64,000 nucleotides of DNA from Pseudomonadota bacterium (GTDB lineage: Bacteria > Bdellovibrionota > Bdellovibrionia > Bdellovibrionales > JACTMU01), in assembly GCA_014584465.1 (NCBI GenBank), contig JACTMU010000015.1:29851-93850 (forward strand), written 5' to 3'. The position numbers and the translations under genes were made by a program. Numbering within the stretch: the first letter of the stretch is position 1; each line of letters begins with the position of its first letter. This document shows, piece by piece, positions 51,218-60,307 of this stretch. The notes beneath the pieces are model-generated. The model saw only the letters and a program-made list of their open reading frames with translations. It did no database searches and was not told the DNA's origin.

Positions 51218-52413
51218 TGCCTAAAAACCAGTTTCACCATCACGGGATAGTGATCCGAAAATCCTTTAGGGCCTTTCTTTCTCTCATTGAGAAAATCAAA
51301 TCTCCACGGAATACCTGAAATGGTTGAGCCAAAGAAGAAGTGGCTTCGATCATTGTATTCAAAGATATCTCGCAGAAGAGAGGGAGCGATGGTTCGGTAG
51401 GAATCTGAAACCACGGATACAGGGGCACCCTTCTCCGTGAGGTTACGACTGACAAAGATACGATCCAATCGATCCCACGAATTTTCAACATACCACCAAT
51501 AGCTTCCAGGAGGCATCTTCTTCATCTGGGCTCTAAGATTCGATTTTGAAGCGACATCATAGACATCAATCAAGCCCGGCGCCCCGTTCTCTCCACTAAG
51601 AATCGAATTCAAAGGGTTTGGGAACTCCCTGTCTGGGGTGTTGTAGTCTCCAACTGAGACCACAAAATAGCTGTCAGCTCCAAAACTCCTGCGCTGTTCA
51701 GAAATGGCGTCTGCAAGAACCTTTCCCGCAAGAAAACGCTTTTCTGTGGGGTTCCCCTGGGAGGGCCAATGGTTCACAAATACAGCAAGAACTCCACGCG
51801 ATCCCTGAGCCTTGATTGAAAAGTGAGCCCTTAAAATGTCTCGCGTCCTAAACTCATCTCCCTTCTTAGAAGAACTCACGGTAAGCTCATCATGCTCCAA
51901 AAATTGAAGTTTCTCCGTGCGATAAAAGAGCGCTACGTCGATACCTCTCTCATCGGGACTGTCGGTGATGAGCCACTTCTCATAACCCAAAACTCGAGCT
52001 ACACGTGCAGCCACAGCCTCATTCTCTATTTCTTGAACCGCCATTAGATCTGGAAGATCACCTTGAGCTCCTAAGACCGTTCGAAGTTCCCTGAGGCGCA
52101 GCTCAAGCTTCTCCTCGGTCCAATTATTCTTTAAACAGAACTCCTTAAAACCCGGTGTAGAAGCACCCTCACACGCCTCCGCCTTGCCAGGATATCCTAC
52201 AGGGAGGAAGGAGTAGTCATCCTTACCACGATCGTGTTGAGCATCAAATAGGTTGAGCAGATTGTAGCTCATGATCTTAATTTCATCGGACTGAGTTGAG
52301 ATCTTGAAGAAGTCATCATCGCGCTGGGGCACTGTTCGAGATGGATCCCCAAAGACTTCAAAACTGAATGGGATTAAGAAAAAGAGAGCTCCAAGAATAG
52401 TTCCAAATCTCAT
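51214..52413 (-). CDS. Secreted endonuclease/exonuclease/phosphatase-family protein
   Basis: 399 residues. A signal peptide (ILGALFFLIPFSFEVFG) precedes the EEP fold: IKIMSYNLLNLFD, DLPDLMAVQEIENEAV (catalytic Glu), VFVNHWPSQGN, FVVSVGDYNTPD (D-x-N) and the end motif GFSDHYPVMVKL (DH). These enzymes cleave phosphodiester bonds in DNA, RNA or lipids. Being exported, it may degrade external nucleic acid. GGAGGAG lies before the ATG. Confidence 0.87.
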   Translation of the reverse strand: MRFGTILGALFFLIPFSFEVFGDPSRTVPQRDDDFFKISTQSDEIKIMSYNLLNLFDAQHDRGKDDYSFLPVGYPGKAEACEGASTPGFKEFCLKNNWTEEKLELRLRELRTVLGAQGDLPDLMAVQEIENEAVAARVARVLGYEKWLITDSPDERGIDVALFYRTEKLQFLEHDELTVSSSKKGDEFRTRDILRAHFSIKAQGSRGVLAVFVNHWPSQGNPTEKRFLAGKVLADAISEQRRSFGADSYFVVSVGDYNTPDREFPNPLNSILSGENGAPGLIDVYDVASKSNLRAQMKKMPPGSYWWYVENSWDRLDRIFVSRNLTEKGAPVSVVSDSYRTIAPSLLRDIFEYNDRSHFFFGSTISGIPWRFDFLNERKKGPKGFSDHYPVMVKLVFRQ

Positions 52414-52548
52414 GACTCCTCCATCAATCGATTTAAAGACTCCAGAAGCGATTTACTGAAAAACCACTGCCTCTCGCGATCCGGATTCAAGGACGATAGC
52501 CCCTTAATTCTGTTTCGTCACGCTGTTCCTTAAAATCTCACTAAATTC

Positions 52549-54300
52549 TTATACAGAATCGGCCCCAAAAAGCTTCTTAAAGAATCGGGCCGTCTTTTGA
52601 GCCAGTGTGGGCTTCGAGTTCCCTGGGACCGCCGCACTGACTGACGGGGAGTGTGGACGGGGAGTGCCCTGAGTCGAAGGCCTTTCCCTCTTAAAGTCTG
52701 TTCGGTGCCGATTGGAGCTATTCCCATGCGGATGGGGCCTAGAATTGGAATCACGTCTCTGTTTGTGCTGATCCCGCCCCCGTTTTGCCGACCATTGAGA
52801 GCTTCCGCGCTCCGATTGGGTCGATTTCTGCTCTGATCCCTGATTCCTAAGATCCCCTCTCCTTGGGTTCTTTGGATCCCCTCGTTCGGCCCCTTTTGCA
52901 CCACTTGATTGTTGGTGTGGCCGATCTTTCATAACGCCATTTTTATCTGATGGCGGACGCTCTCTTCGGGGTCTCTTTCGCCCCCCCTTTTTCTTTTCAA
53001 AGGAGCCTCCCCGATCTCGAGCAGCTCCAACGTCCTTAGTCCGAACAGGGTAACCCGTGCTCCGTTCAAACTCCCTCAGGGGTTTAAACTCCTTGATGAT
53101 GGCCTCATCTTCAAGCCACCCTATCGCGAGCTTATGCTTCAAGTAACTTTCAATGCGCTCCAACGCCTCTACACTTTGATCGGAGACGAGACTGACGGCA
53201 AAACCCTCCTCCCCCGCCCGACCTGTACGGCCGATGCGATGAACGTAGCTCTCTGGGTCATCAGGAAGCTCATAGTTCACCACAAGATCAACACCTTTGA
53301 TGTCCAGGCCCCGTGCCGCCACATCCGTTGCCACCAAGATGTGGCACTGGTCCCCGTCTCGGAACTGAGTCATCACTCGAATTCTTTGGTTTTGATTCAG
53401 CAAACTGGAGATCCCCAGAGCTGCAAAACCATTGTCCACCAAAAACTGAGCAAGCCGATTTACGTTGTTCTTGAAATTACTAAAGATGATGGCCTGCTTC
53501 GGGTTGTGTCTCTTCAATATCGAAAGTAGGTAAGAGGGTTTCTCACCATTGCCAATATGGAAGATCTCATCTTTTACGTTCTCAGCCTTAGCTTGATCCC
53601 GACTGACATTGCATTCGATCGGGTTGGCACCAAATTGATAAGCCACATTGAGGACATCAAAATTCAATGTTGCACTGAAGACAAGAAACTGGCGCTCTTT
53701 CGGAATTCGGCGCAATATGAACTTCATGTCGTCCTTGAAGCCCATATCAAACATTCGGTCGGCTTCATCAAACACAACAGCCCGAACCTGCCTAAGGTCG
53801 ACCTGGTGATCCTTATAAAGATCAATAAGGCGACCTGGAGTTGCCACAATAAAGTCAACCCCACGACGAATCGCCGACTTTTGGGTATCATAGGCAACGC
53901 CACCGATGATAGAAACAGCTTCAATTTGGGAATCCCCACGAAGCTTATAGACATTGTCATACACTTGTTCGGCAAGTTCACGGGTAGGGACTAAAATCAA
54001 TATGAAATGGTGGGATTTCCAGTGAGAAAACAACCTCTTTGAGTTCTCTGATTCGCCGTCTGTCTGCTCAACTCCGGTTGCGACCGACTCCTGAGCCTTT
54101 CGGGATCGCACAATTCGATCCATCAAAGGCAATAGAAAGGCTGCCGTCTTTCCTGTACCCGTCTGAGCAAGGCCCGCAATGTCACGCCCTTCAAGAACAT
54201 GAGAAATGGTGGCCTCTTGGATTGGGGTACACTCTGAAAACCCCATCTGATCAACTGCCTTTTGAATTTCCGAAACAAAACCAAATTCTGTGAACTTCAA
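52549..54300 (-). CDS. DEAD-box RNA helicase (RhlE/RhlB type)
   Basis: 583 residues. Q motif FSECTPIQEATI, Walker A AQTGTGKTAAF, PTRELAEQV, ATPGRLIDLYK, DEADRMFDMGF, FSATLNF, the recombinase-like half with VATDVAARGLDIKGVDLVVNYELPDDPESYVHRIGRTGRAG. From about residue 410 the chain is disordered and very rich in Arg, Lys, Ser, Pro and Gly, as in cold-shock and ribosome-biogenesis helicases. A linker inserted at about residues 70-95 (SRKAQESVATGVEQTDGESE) is unusual. It starts at TTG with GGAG five bases upstream. Confidence 0.93.
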   Translation of the reverse strand: MKFTEFGFVSEIQKAVDQMGFSECTPIQEATISHVLEGRDIAGLAQTGTGKTAAFLLPLMDRIVRSRKAQESVATGVEQTDGESENSKRLFSHWKSHHFILILVPTRELAEQVYDNVYKLRGDSQIEAVSIIGGVAYDTQKSAIRRGVDFIVATPGRLIDLYKDHQVDLRQVRAVVFDEADRMFDMGFKDDMKFILRRIPKERQFLVFSATLNFDVLNVAYQFGANPIECNVSRDQAKAENVKDEIFHIGNGEKPSYLLSILKRHNPKQAIIFSNFKNNVNRLAQFLVDNGFAALGISSLLNQNQRIRVMTQFRDGDQCHILVATDVAARGLDIKGVDLVVNYELPDDPESYVHRIGRTGRAGEEGFAVSLVSDQSVEALERIESYLKHKLAIGWLEDEAIIKEFKPLREFERSTGYPVRTKDVGAARDRGGSFEKKKGGRKRPRRERPPSDKNGVMKDRPHQQSSGAKGAERGDPKNPRRGDLRNQGSEQKSTQSERGSSQWSAKRGRDQHKQRRDSNSRPHPHGNSSNRHRTDFKRERPSTQGTPRPHSPSVSAAVPGNSKPTLAQKTARFFKKLFGADSV

Positions 54301-54475
54301 GAAAACTCCAACTTACACCCTAGTGCTGATGCAACCTACCGCCCCGCCGCAACAACTCATAAACTGTATAGAACTGCGCAGCGCGGAATCTAAAACTTAC
54401 ACAGAAAAGGAAGTAGTACTCTTAGCGGTTCTTGTCAACGTTGACGAACCTCAACCAACACCTATTGTGATCCCA

Positions 54476-55306
54476 CTAATGGGTGGCCAATTCCAACCCC
54501 CAGAACCGCCGAAGCTCTCTAATAAAGGCAAGGGGTTGCTCAAAGTGAACCCAGTGTCCAGCCCCTGAGACCTCAACTGCCGAGACCCTTGGGTTCATTT
54601 CTACCATCTGTTCTAGCGTAGCCCGGCTCAACTCGTCACTTTGAGATCCCCGAATCACCAATGTTGGAACGTTCAATCCCCGAATCTCCTCCCATCGGTC
54701 TTGAAGCCGCCCCTTCATGACACTTTCAAGAATTCCTGGAGCATAGAAGCGCCATGTCAATTTTCCATCCGCACCCTTTTTTAAATTCGCAAGGAGGTAC
54801 TCACCAAACACCATGTTCCCATTCAAGGATTGGTCAAAGTAGTCCTTGGCCTCTTTACGACTTCCAAAGGGGAGTGGAACGTCATCAAGCAGCTTTTGAA
54901 TGAACGGCAAAGATTGGGGATTTGCCTCCGGACCAATGTCTTCAATGACCAGTGTGTTCACGTACTGAGGATGAAGGTGAGTATAACAGAGCGCATTTCG
55001 TCCTCCCATCGAATGTCCCACAAGATCGAACTTTCGCCATCCCAGCTCATCCACAATCTGTTTCAAGTCGGAAGCATAATCTTCTGGGGAATAGCCAAAT
55101 TGAGGCTTAAAGGAGCGCCCATGGCCCCGCTGGTCCAACAGCAAGATTTCAAATTCCCGATCCAAGGCACGTGCAATGGTCATCCAATTGGACGCAAATC
55201 CCATCAGGCCATGGAGAAAGACAAGGCGGCGTTTGCAACCTGTGCCGAGAATTCGATAAGAGAAATCCTCAAGTCTAACCTGTTTCAATCCAATCCGCTC
55301 CTCCAT
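54476..55306 (-). CDS. Alpha/beta-fold hydrolase (YbfF-like esterase)
   Basis: About 270-276 residues. Motifs are LVFLHGLMGFASNW (oxyanion HG), LLLDQRGHGRSFKP, FDLVGHSMGGRNALCY (nucleophile Ser), VPTLVIRGSQSDEL (acid) and SGAGHWVHFEQPLAF (histidine). The ATG at 55306 has no good ribosome site. A TTG six codons later has GGAGGAG nine bases upstream and may be the true start. The longer frame upstream reaches into the promoter shared with the divergent receiver-domain gene. Confidence 0.87.
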   Translation of the reverse strand: MEERIGLKQVRLEDFSYRILGTGCKRRLVFLHGLMGFASNWMTIARALDREFEILLLDQRGHGRSFKPQFGYSPEDYASDLKQIVDELGWRKFDLVGHSMGGRNALCYTHLHPQYVNTLVIEDIGPEANPQSLPFIQKLLDDVPLPFGSRKEAKDYFDQSLNGNMVFGEYLLANLKKGADGKLTWRFYAPGILESVMKGRLQDRWEEIRGLNVPTLVIRGSQSDELSRATLEQMVEMNPRVSAVEVSGAGHWVHFEQPLAFIRELRRFWGLELATH

Positions 55307-55459
55307 CAGTAACAATACGAAATAGGGTGGGTCTGTGGATTCATTGGATGCCACAAAATGAGACAATTTTGTAATCGAAATTTGATAAATGGCCAAAATT
55401 CCCTGAACCTTCATCGTGCATAATAAAATGATCAAATCATTTCTTAAGGGGGATAGAAC

Positions 55460-56191
55460 GTGGAGAGTCTTAATATTCAAAACGATTCATCGTGTCGATT
55501 AACCTACTCGGATCGAGTTTCACGAGAAGAGGTTTTACAAGTCACCCAATTCATTGAATCGCTTCGTGAACAACTCCCTTCGGATTGCATCATCAATTGT
55601 CAGATCGATCGACATGAAAATACCTATTGTGCAACGGTCGAGGCTACTGCCTTGAAAAATAAATTCAGCTCCATCGACTCTGGGCAGGAGCTCTTAACTG
55701 TCTTTTTGAGGTTGCATGAAACCCTCTTTCGTCAGATCCGCGAGTGGCGAAACTCAAGATTCAGTTCAGCCTTTCGCAAGAAAAGACGAGTTCTCATCGT
55801 GGACGACGCACCTGATTCTGTTGCACTTATAGAAAGTGTATTTCAAAAAAACGGCTGGGATGTGGAATGCGCGACAGACAGTCGATTTGGAATCGAAAAA
55901 ATCCTCTGCAAACCCTTTGACCTCTTAGTCGTGGATTTTCAGATGCCCGGACTCAATGGGGCACAAACTCTGAACGAAATCGAAAATCGCATTCAACACA
56001 ATCCCACCGTCATAGAGCATTGGCAAAAAGAAGAACTTCCATTTGTCACCTATTCTGGGAAGAATTTCGAAATCTCACCATCCAAACTTTCCCACCTCAT
56101 TTGTATTGAGAACTGGGATAAAAATTTCGAATTTAAAGAGCTCGAACGACGAATACGTGCGATCGATTCGATGGTGAAGAGCGTTGCATGA
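55460..56191 (+). CDS. HPF-like N-terminal domain fused to a receiver domain
   Basis: 243 residues. Residues 15-105 (EEVLQVTQFIESLREQLPSD, ENTYCATVEATALKNKFSSIDSGQELLTVFLRLHETLFRQIREW) have the strand-helix pattern of ribosome-hibernation-promoting factor: an amphipathic beta-sheet followed by the D...AID..ld.L..Q+-type helix. Residues 112-240 form a receiver domain: RVLIVDDAPDSVALIESVF, then the phosphoacceptor in FDLLVVDFQMPGLNG, a late SGK-type lysine (VTYSGKNFE). There is no DNA-binding output domain. The HPF assignment is by eye. Confidence 0.7.
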   Translation: MESLNIQNDSSCRLTYSDRVSREEVLQVTQFIESLREQLPSDCIINCQIDRHENTYCATVEATALKNKFSSIDSGQELLTVFLRLHETLFRQIREWRNSRFSSAFRKKRRVLIVDDAPDSVALIESVFQKNGWDVECATDSRFGIEKILCKPFDLLVVDFQMPGLNGAQTLNEIENRIQHNPTVIEHWQKEELPFVTYSGKNFEISPSKLSHLICIENWDKNFEFKELERRIRAIDSMVKSVA

Positions 56192-56227
56192 CCACGCTCT
56201 CTTCTTTAGCGTAACTGTCTGCTGTTT

Positions 56228-56530
56228 TTAACCTAGCTGTTTTTGGCGAACACTTTCAATCTTCTCTTCGAGGGTCTGCTCTCGATCTGTTCGAGTTCCT
56301 AACCGAATCGAGGAGGATACACGGGGAGCCCCCATATGGTGCAATCTCTCATGGCACTCCTTAAGCGCCACAAAGACCTCGTCCCAAGGTCCCTCCACGT
56401 TGGTGCCGTAAGAGTGAAGACTGTAGTTCAATTGATGTTTTTGAAATATCTTTTGGCATTCTGCCACATAAGGTGAAAGAGAGGTACCAACCCCAATAGG
56501 AATAATGCAAAAGTCAGCGATCGCTTTCAT
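56228..56530 (-). CDS. MTH1187/YkoF-like thiamine-binding-family protein
   Basis: 100 residues. The ferredoxin-like fold is seen in AIADFCIIPIGVGTSLSPYVAECQKIFQKH, YSLHSYGTNVEGPWDEVFVALKECHERLHHMGAPRVSSSIRLGTRTD. These motifs (IPIG, SLSPYVA, TxVEG, GAPRVSSSIRxGTR) are diagnostic. Members are thought to bind thiamine-related ligands. AAGGAG lies five bases before the ATG. It stands alone between convergent and same-strand neighbours. Confidence 0.9.
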   Translation of the reverse strand: MKAIADFCIIPIGVGTSLSPYVAECQKIFQKHQLNYSLHSYGTNVEGPWDEVFVALKECHERLHHMGAPRVSSSIRLGTRTDREQTLEEKIESVRQKQLG

Positions 56531-56553
56531 AAGATCTCCTTTTCACCTCCAGT

Positions 56554-57153
56554 TTACCACATATCCATAGAGAAGCTCAAATGGATGAAAATATTTTCAA
56601 TCCGAAGCGAGGAGACTCCTGCCTCCTCAGAAGGTGCTGCCTGAGTGTAGGTGGAATATCGGTGAAAGAGATAGGTGGCACCTAGACCAAAGTTTTGATT
56701 AAGATTTAAGCGAGAGCCTACTGCAATGCCTGTCCCACTTTTGGTGCCACTCCCCTCAAGCAGAGTCGCTCTCCCCCGATGGGTTTGGATGAGATTGTCG
56801 ACCAAAAGGTACCCCGTCCAAAGCGATAAGATCCCAAACCTTACGCCTACAAGCGGTCCAAACGAAAAATTAGTGCCCTGAACATCTTGAATGGTGCTGG
56901 AATCAACCATAGTTACCCGATAGGACTCGAGAAACCCGGTCAACCCCAACAAAAAATAGGGCCCCACCGGAAAATAACCGCAGACCCCTAAAGCTGGTCC
57001 CATGATCCTTCCCTCTTCACCCCCCTCTCGGTAGCTGCTATTGACAAGAATCCCAAGAGATCCCTCAACTTCCGCGGATCTTGAAAAATCGCCCCCCACA
57101 AACAAAAACATAGCAAACGTAAGAAACTTCAAGGATTTAGAGTGACCGAACAT
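56554..57153 (-). CDS. Small outer-membrane beta-barrel protein
   Basis: 199 residues. The signal (LKFLTFAMFLFVGGDFSRSA) is followed by strands alternating with turns (LGILVNSSYREGG, ALGVCGYFPVGPYFLLGLTGFLES, FSFGPLVGVRFGILSLWTGYLLV, GTGIAVGSRLNLNQNFGLGATYLFHRYS, IFIHLSFSMDMW with a terminal aromatic residue). This fits an eight-strand barrel. Function unknown. Confidence 0.72.
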   Translation of the reverse strand: MFGHSKSLKFLTFAMFLFVGGDFSRSAEVEGSLGILVNSSYREGGEEGRIMGPALGVCGYFPVGPYFLLGLTGFLESYRVTMVDSSTIQDVQGTNFSFGPLVGVRFGILSLWTGYLLVDNLIQTHRGRATLLEGSGTKSGTGIAVGSRLNLNQNFGLGATYLFHRYSTYTQAAPSEEAGVSSLRIENIFIHLSFSMDMW

Positions 57154-57270
57154 ACTTCAATCTTAAGGGAGTAGTGGGTAGTAGCGTCAAGACCCTAGGC
57201 CCCAAAACCGGCAAACCCTTTACTCATAGGGCATTTAGTGCAACGATGAGGCGAAAATAAAGGAGAGTCC

Positions 57271-57648
57271 ATGAAACAATTTCTTTCTATTTTGATGATA
57301 GGATTTGCCCCCTTACTGACCCTAAGTCCTAACGCAATGGCCGACGACGAAGTGGTGCCCAACCGACTTGAGATCCTTGAGGGGATGCCCGTTTCAGACG
57401 GAATTTATCTCAACTGCATCGTAGACAACGATTTTGAATTTCCAATGAGTGTCCGGCGAGTTGAGTACAACTTTGCCTGTGGCCACCCAGCCAATGTTTT
57501 TCATGTTCGATATCGCTGTGGTGAGACTCCTCAAAACTGCACCATTGCAGTAGATGACTATCAGCAGTTCGCAGGCCCCTCGATGTACAACTGCTACCTC
57601 ATTCAACCCCACTGCTTGGTTCGCTACGAACTGATCTCAGAGGAGTGA
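57271..57648 (+). CDS. Small secreted cysteine-containing protein
   Basis: 125 residues. Signal peptide FLSILMIGFAPLLTLSPNAMA, then about 100 mature residues with six cysteines (NCIVD, FACGHP, YRCGETPQNC, YNCYLIQPHC) that could form three disulphides. AAAGGAG lies five bases before the ATG. It is followed after about 90 bases by the disrupted MFS gene. Family not recognised; the size and cysteine spacing loosely recall DUF4360-like secreted proteins, but the core motif is absent. Confidence 0.7.
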   Translation: MKQFLSILMIGFAPLLTLSPNAMADDEVVPNRLEILEGMPVSDGIYLNCIVDNDFEFPMSVRRVEYNFACGHPANVFHVRYRCGETPQNCTIAVDDYQQFAGPSMYNCYLIQPHCLVRYELISEE

Positions 57649-57737
57649 ACTCAGAGCCTGGTTGGTGACGAAGGGCGCGGTCAACCTCCTCGTCATCAAC
57701 TCTCTCTATTTTGCTCATTGTGAGGGCCCACTACGAC

Positions 57738-59059
57738 ATGACCACGGACCAACCGGGGAACTTCCGCCACAACGTACGAAAGCTCTATCTCTTCAGTTTC
57801 TTTTGGATGTTTCTGGTCATCATGCCCGTGCTCATTCCTTTTTTCACAAGTCTCGGCTTGTCGATGCGCCAGATTTTTCAATTGCAATCCGTTTTTGGCA
57901 TAACTCTTGTGATTCTAGAGGTTCCCTCCGGCTACCTAGGGGCTGTCCGGTAATTCCATTTTTGCCGATTTCTATAAGTTTTCCTTATACCTTCGTTGAG
58001 CCTCCTCGAGTTAGCGCCTCTGGCTAGCCCTACAGCCCCTACCTATGTGATCTGTGGGGGCGCAAAAACACTCTCGTGCTCGGATCTTTGATCTCTGCAA
58101 TCGGTTTTACTTACCTCATGTTCGTGCAGGATTTTCATGAGCTCATCCTTTACGAACTTGTTTTAGGTGTGGGAGCCAGTCTCGTCTCAGGAGCTGACAT
58201 TTCAATACTCTATGATTCTGTGGACAAGACCTATAGAAGACAAAGCACCCAATCCTTGGCAAACATGCAGCTCTGCTCGGGCTCAGGGGAATCCATAGCA
58301 GCTATTCTTGGAGGGCTCCTGGTCACCTTTTCCTTTCATCATGCTTTGATTGCCAACGCAGTTGCCGCATGGATTCCCGTCTTTGTGGCGCTCGCCCTGG
58401 TTGAACCCACCTATCAAAAGATGAGCAACGTTTCCCACTTGAAAAATCTACAGCAGGTGATGCGACACCTGTTTTTGAATCCCGATCGAATGGTGCTTTT
58501 GATCTTTCTAAATTTGGTGATCTGGGGACTTTCTACCTTCATAGCGGTCTGGATCTTTCAAAAATATTGGGAAGAAAATGGAATTCCTCTAATCTATTTT
58601 GGAGTGCTTTGGGCACTCTACAATATTTCTGTCGGACTTGTCGGCAAACAGGTCCACAGGTTGGAACACAAATGGGGTCCTATTCCACTTCTGATTTTTT
58701 TGGGCCTAGCTCCGATTACGGGATATCTTGGTATGGCCCTCACAACAGGCTACATCGGAGTGGCCTTAGGGATTCTCTTTTACTTCAGTCGAGGCGTTAA
58801 TCATGTTCTTCTTAAGGATGCCCTGAACTGGCGCACCCCCTCATCTTTTCGTGCTACCGCCAATTCAATTCAAAGTTTTTTCTTTCGCCTTGGTTTCGCC
58901 CTAGTTGGTCCCGGAGTGGGGCTTTTGATCGACTCCCACGGAATCAGATTCACTCTTCTCACCCTTGGGTCAGTCTTTGCAATCCTGTACCTGGTCGCTC
59001 TGACCCCTCTCATAAGTTTGATCCGTAAAACAGCTCCTAGCTACATTCCTGATCAATGA
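57738..59059 (+). pseudogene. MFS transporter gene split by type B element
   Basis: The 5' part (to 57938) encodes LYLFSFFWMFLVIMPVLIPFF, SLGLSMRQIFQLQSVFGITLVILEVPSGYL. The 3' part resumes at 58046 in another frame as CDLWGRKNTLVLG. Removing 107 bases (101-bp element plus one TACCTA) joins them as GYLCDLWGRK, the motif between helices 2 and 3 of the major facilitator superfamily. The joined protein is about 400 residues with 12 helices (IAAILGGLLVTFSFHHALIA, VLLIFLNLVIWGLSTFIAVWIF). The insertion shifts the frame by two. A GTG at 58076 could still start a ten-helix fragment. Confidence 0.9.
57933..58045. repeat. Type B palindromic element inside MFS gene, TACCTA duplication
   Basis: The element is 57939-58039 (101 bp) between two TACCTA boxes. 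The left terminus GGGGCTGTCCGGTAA is intact; the right terminus is shortened to CTACAGCCCC. The first 90 bases are identical to the copy at 32854. The empty site can be rebuilt from the coding sequence, which proves the duplication. Confidence 0.97.
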
Positions 59060-59174
59060 TCACTTTAAACGAGCTGTTATAGTCCATTCGGAATTTGAAA
59101 TGGGCCAAGATTGTGAAGAAAGTTGAATCACTTTCAGTTTGACTTCACCCATTAGTTTTGTTGATAACTTCTTA

Positions 59175-59238
59175 GTGGCTGGCGCGAAACCTGCTTTTGA
59201 GTGATTTTCCATAAGTTTTTCTTATGCCGAGGCGGACC
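59175..59238. repeat. Left half of a type A element
   Basis: GTGGCTGGCGCGAAACCTGC, then TTTTGAGTGATTTTCCATAAG, the CTTAT mini-hairpin and CCGAGGCGGACCG. It stops inside the core. It ends 26 bases before the start of a c-type cytochrome lipoprotein gene and so lies in that gene's leader or promoter region. The rest of the gap 59060-59264 shows nothing that I can name. Confidence 0.8.
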
Positions 59239-59264
59239 GTAGTACCAATAGAGGATTGGAGCCG

Positions 59265-59684
59265 ATGATACATTTGCCTTTGGAACGTTCAAGAACCATT
59301 TCGTTTCTGCTTTCTCTAACACTGACACTTTCCTGGGGATGCTCCTACCGAGAGGAGAAAGAGCACAATCGAAATCCTGTCCCAGATGACCGTACTGATA
59401 ATCCCGAGCTCACATCCTATTCTCTTGTTCTTGATCAAGTGCTTCAAACAGAGTGCGTTGATTGCCATTCGGAAGGCAATCCAGGAAACAACAATGTGGA
59501 CCTCTCCAGCTATGAATCCATTACAAATTGCTCCAATCCCGTTTTGGTGGTCCCAGGAAATCCTGAAGGGAGTCTTCTCTACTCCGTCGTTGCCAGAGGT
59601 GAGATGCCTTTGTTTAGGGACCCCTTGACCGAACATCAGATTCAGCTGGTCCGAGATTGGATCGCCGGAGGTCTTTTACGATGA
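59265..59684 (+). CDS. c-type-heme lipoprotein (CxxCH, planctomycete-cytochrome-like)
   Basis: About 139 residues. The lipobox is LTLSWGC. The domain has VLDQVLQTECVDCHSEGNPG (heme-binding CxxCH), VDLSSYESI, VVPGNPEGSLLYSVVARGEMPLFRDPL (possible axial methionine in EMP) and IQLVRDWIAGG. It is exported and lipid-anchored. ATG 59265 has GAGG about ten bases upstream. It overlaps the YceI gene by four bases (ATGA), so the two are coupled. A paralogous domain is encoded at 61656. Confidence 0.85.
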   Translation: MIHLPLERSRTISFLLSLTLTLSWGCSYREEKEHNRNPVPDDRTDNPELTSYSLVLDQVLQTECVDCHSEGNPGNNNVDLSSYESITNCSNPVLVVPGNPEGSLLYSVVARGEMPLFRDPLTEHQIQLVRDWIAGGLLR

Positions 59685-60307
59685 TTCGATCAACATCCAT
59701 TATGTGGCGCTTTCTCTTTTGTGGACTTCTCGCCCCACATTGGTCCTTTGCTTCTGGTCAAAATTGGATTCATGACTTCTCTCTAGCTAAAGGGCAAATC
59801 GAATTCCACGCAATCGGAAGACCAAAGGCCATTAAGATTCATGGAAAGAGCGAAGCATCGCCTGAGACCCTCGAAGGTAAGATTGAAACTTCAGGAGGCA
59901 TCCTTTCTGGCCAAATCTCATTTTCACTGAATTCACTAAAAACAGGCATAGGTTTGCGTGATCGCCACATGAAGGAGAAGTACCTTGAAACCAACACCTA
60001 TCCAAAAGCTATTTTGAGAAACTTGCAGATCCAAATCTCAGAGACCTTTTTTGATCAAAAGGAGGCTCAAGTCACAGCTCTCCCGTTTTCTGGAGAGTTT
60101 GAAATTCATGGAATCAAACACAATGTGACAGGAACCTCGAAATTGGAGTGGCCCTCAAAAGATCTTCTAAAGATCAAGGGAGAGTTTCAGATCAATATCA
60201 AAGATTTTGGGATAGAGATTCCAAGTTTTATGGGAGTGACGGTGGCAGAAACGGTTGAAATTGAAGTTGATCTTCAAGTCCCATCGAATTTAAGGTCCAA
60301 TGAATGA
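59681..60307 (+). CDS. YceI-family lipocalin-like protein
   Basis: 208 residues. The signal (FLFCGLLAPHWSFASG) is followed by the YceI barrel: WIHDFSLAKGQIEFHAIGRPKAIKIHGKS, FSLNSLKTGIGLRDRHMKEKYLETNTYPKAIL (the conserved helix), and FSGEFEIHGIKHNVTGTSKLEW. YceI proteins bind polyisoprenoid lipids such as quinones in the periplasm. Its place between a cytochrome and a heme-porin gene fits a role in electron transfer or quinone handling. Confidence 0.9.
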   Translation: MIRSTSIMWRFLFCGLLAPHWSFASGQNWIHDFSLAKGQIEFHAIGRPKAIKIHGKSEASPETLEGKIETSGGILSGQISFSLNSLKTGIGLRDRHMKEKYLETNTYPKAILRNLQIQISETFFDQKEAQVTALPFSGEFEIHGIKHNVTGTSKLEWPSKDLLKIKGEFQINIKDFGIEIPSFMGVTVAETVEIEVDLQVPSNLRSNE

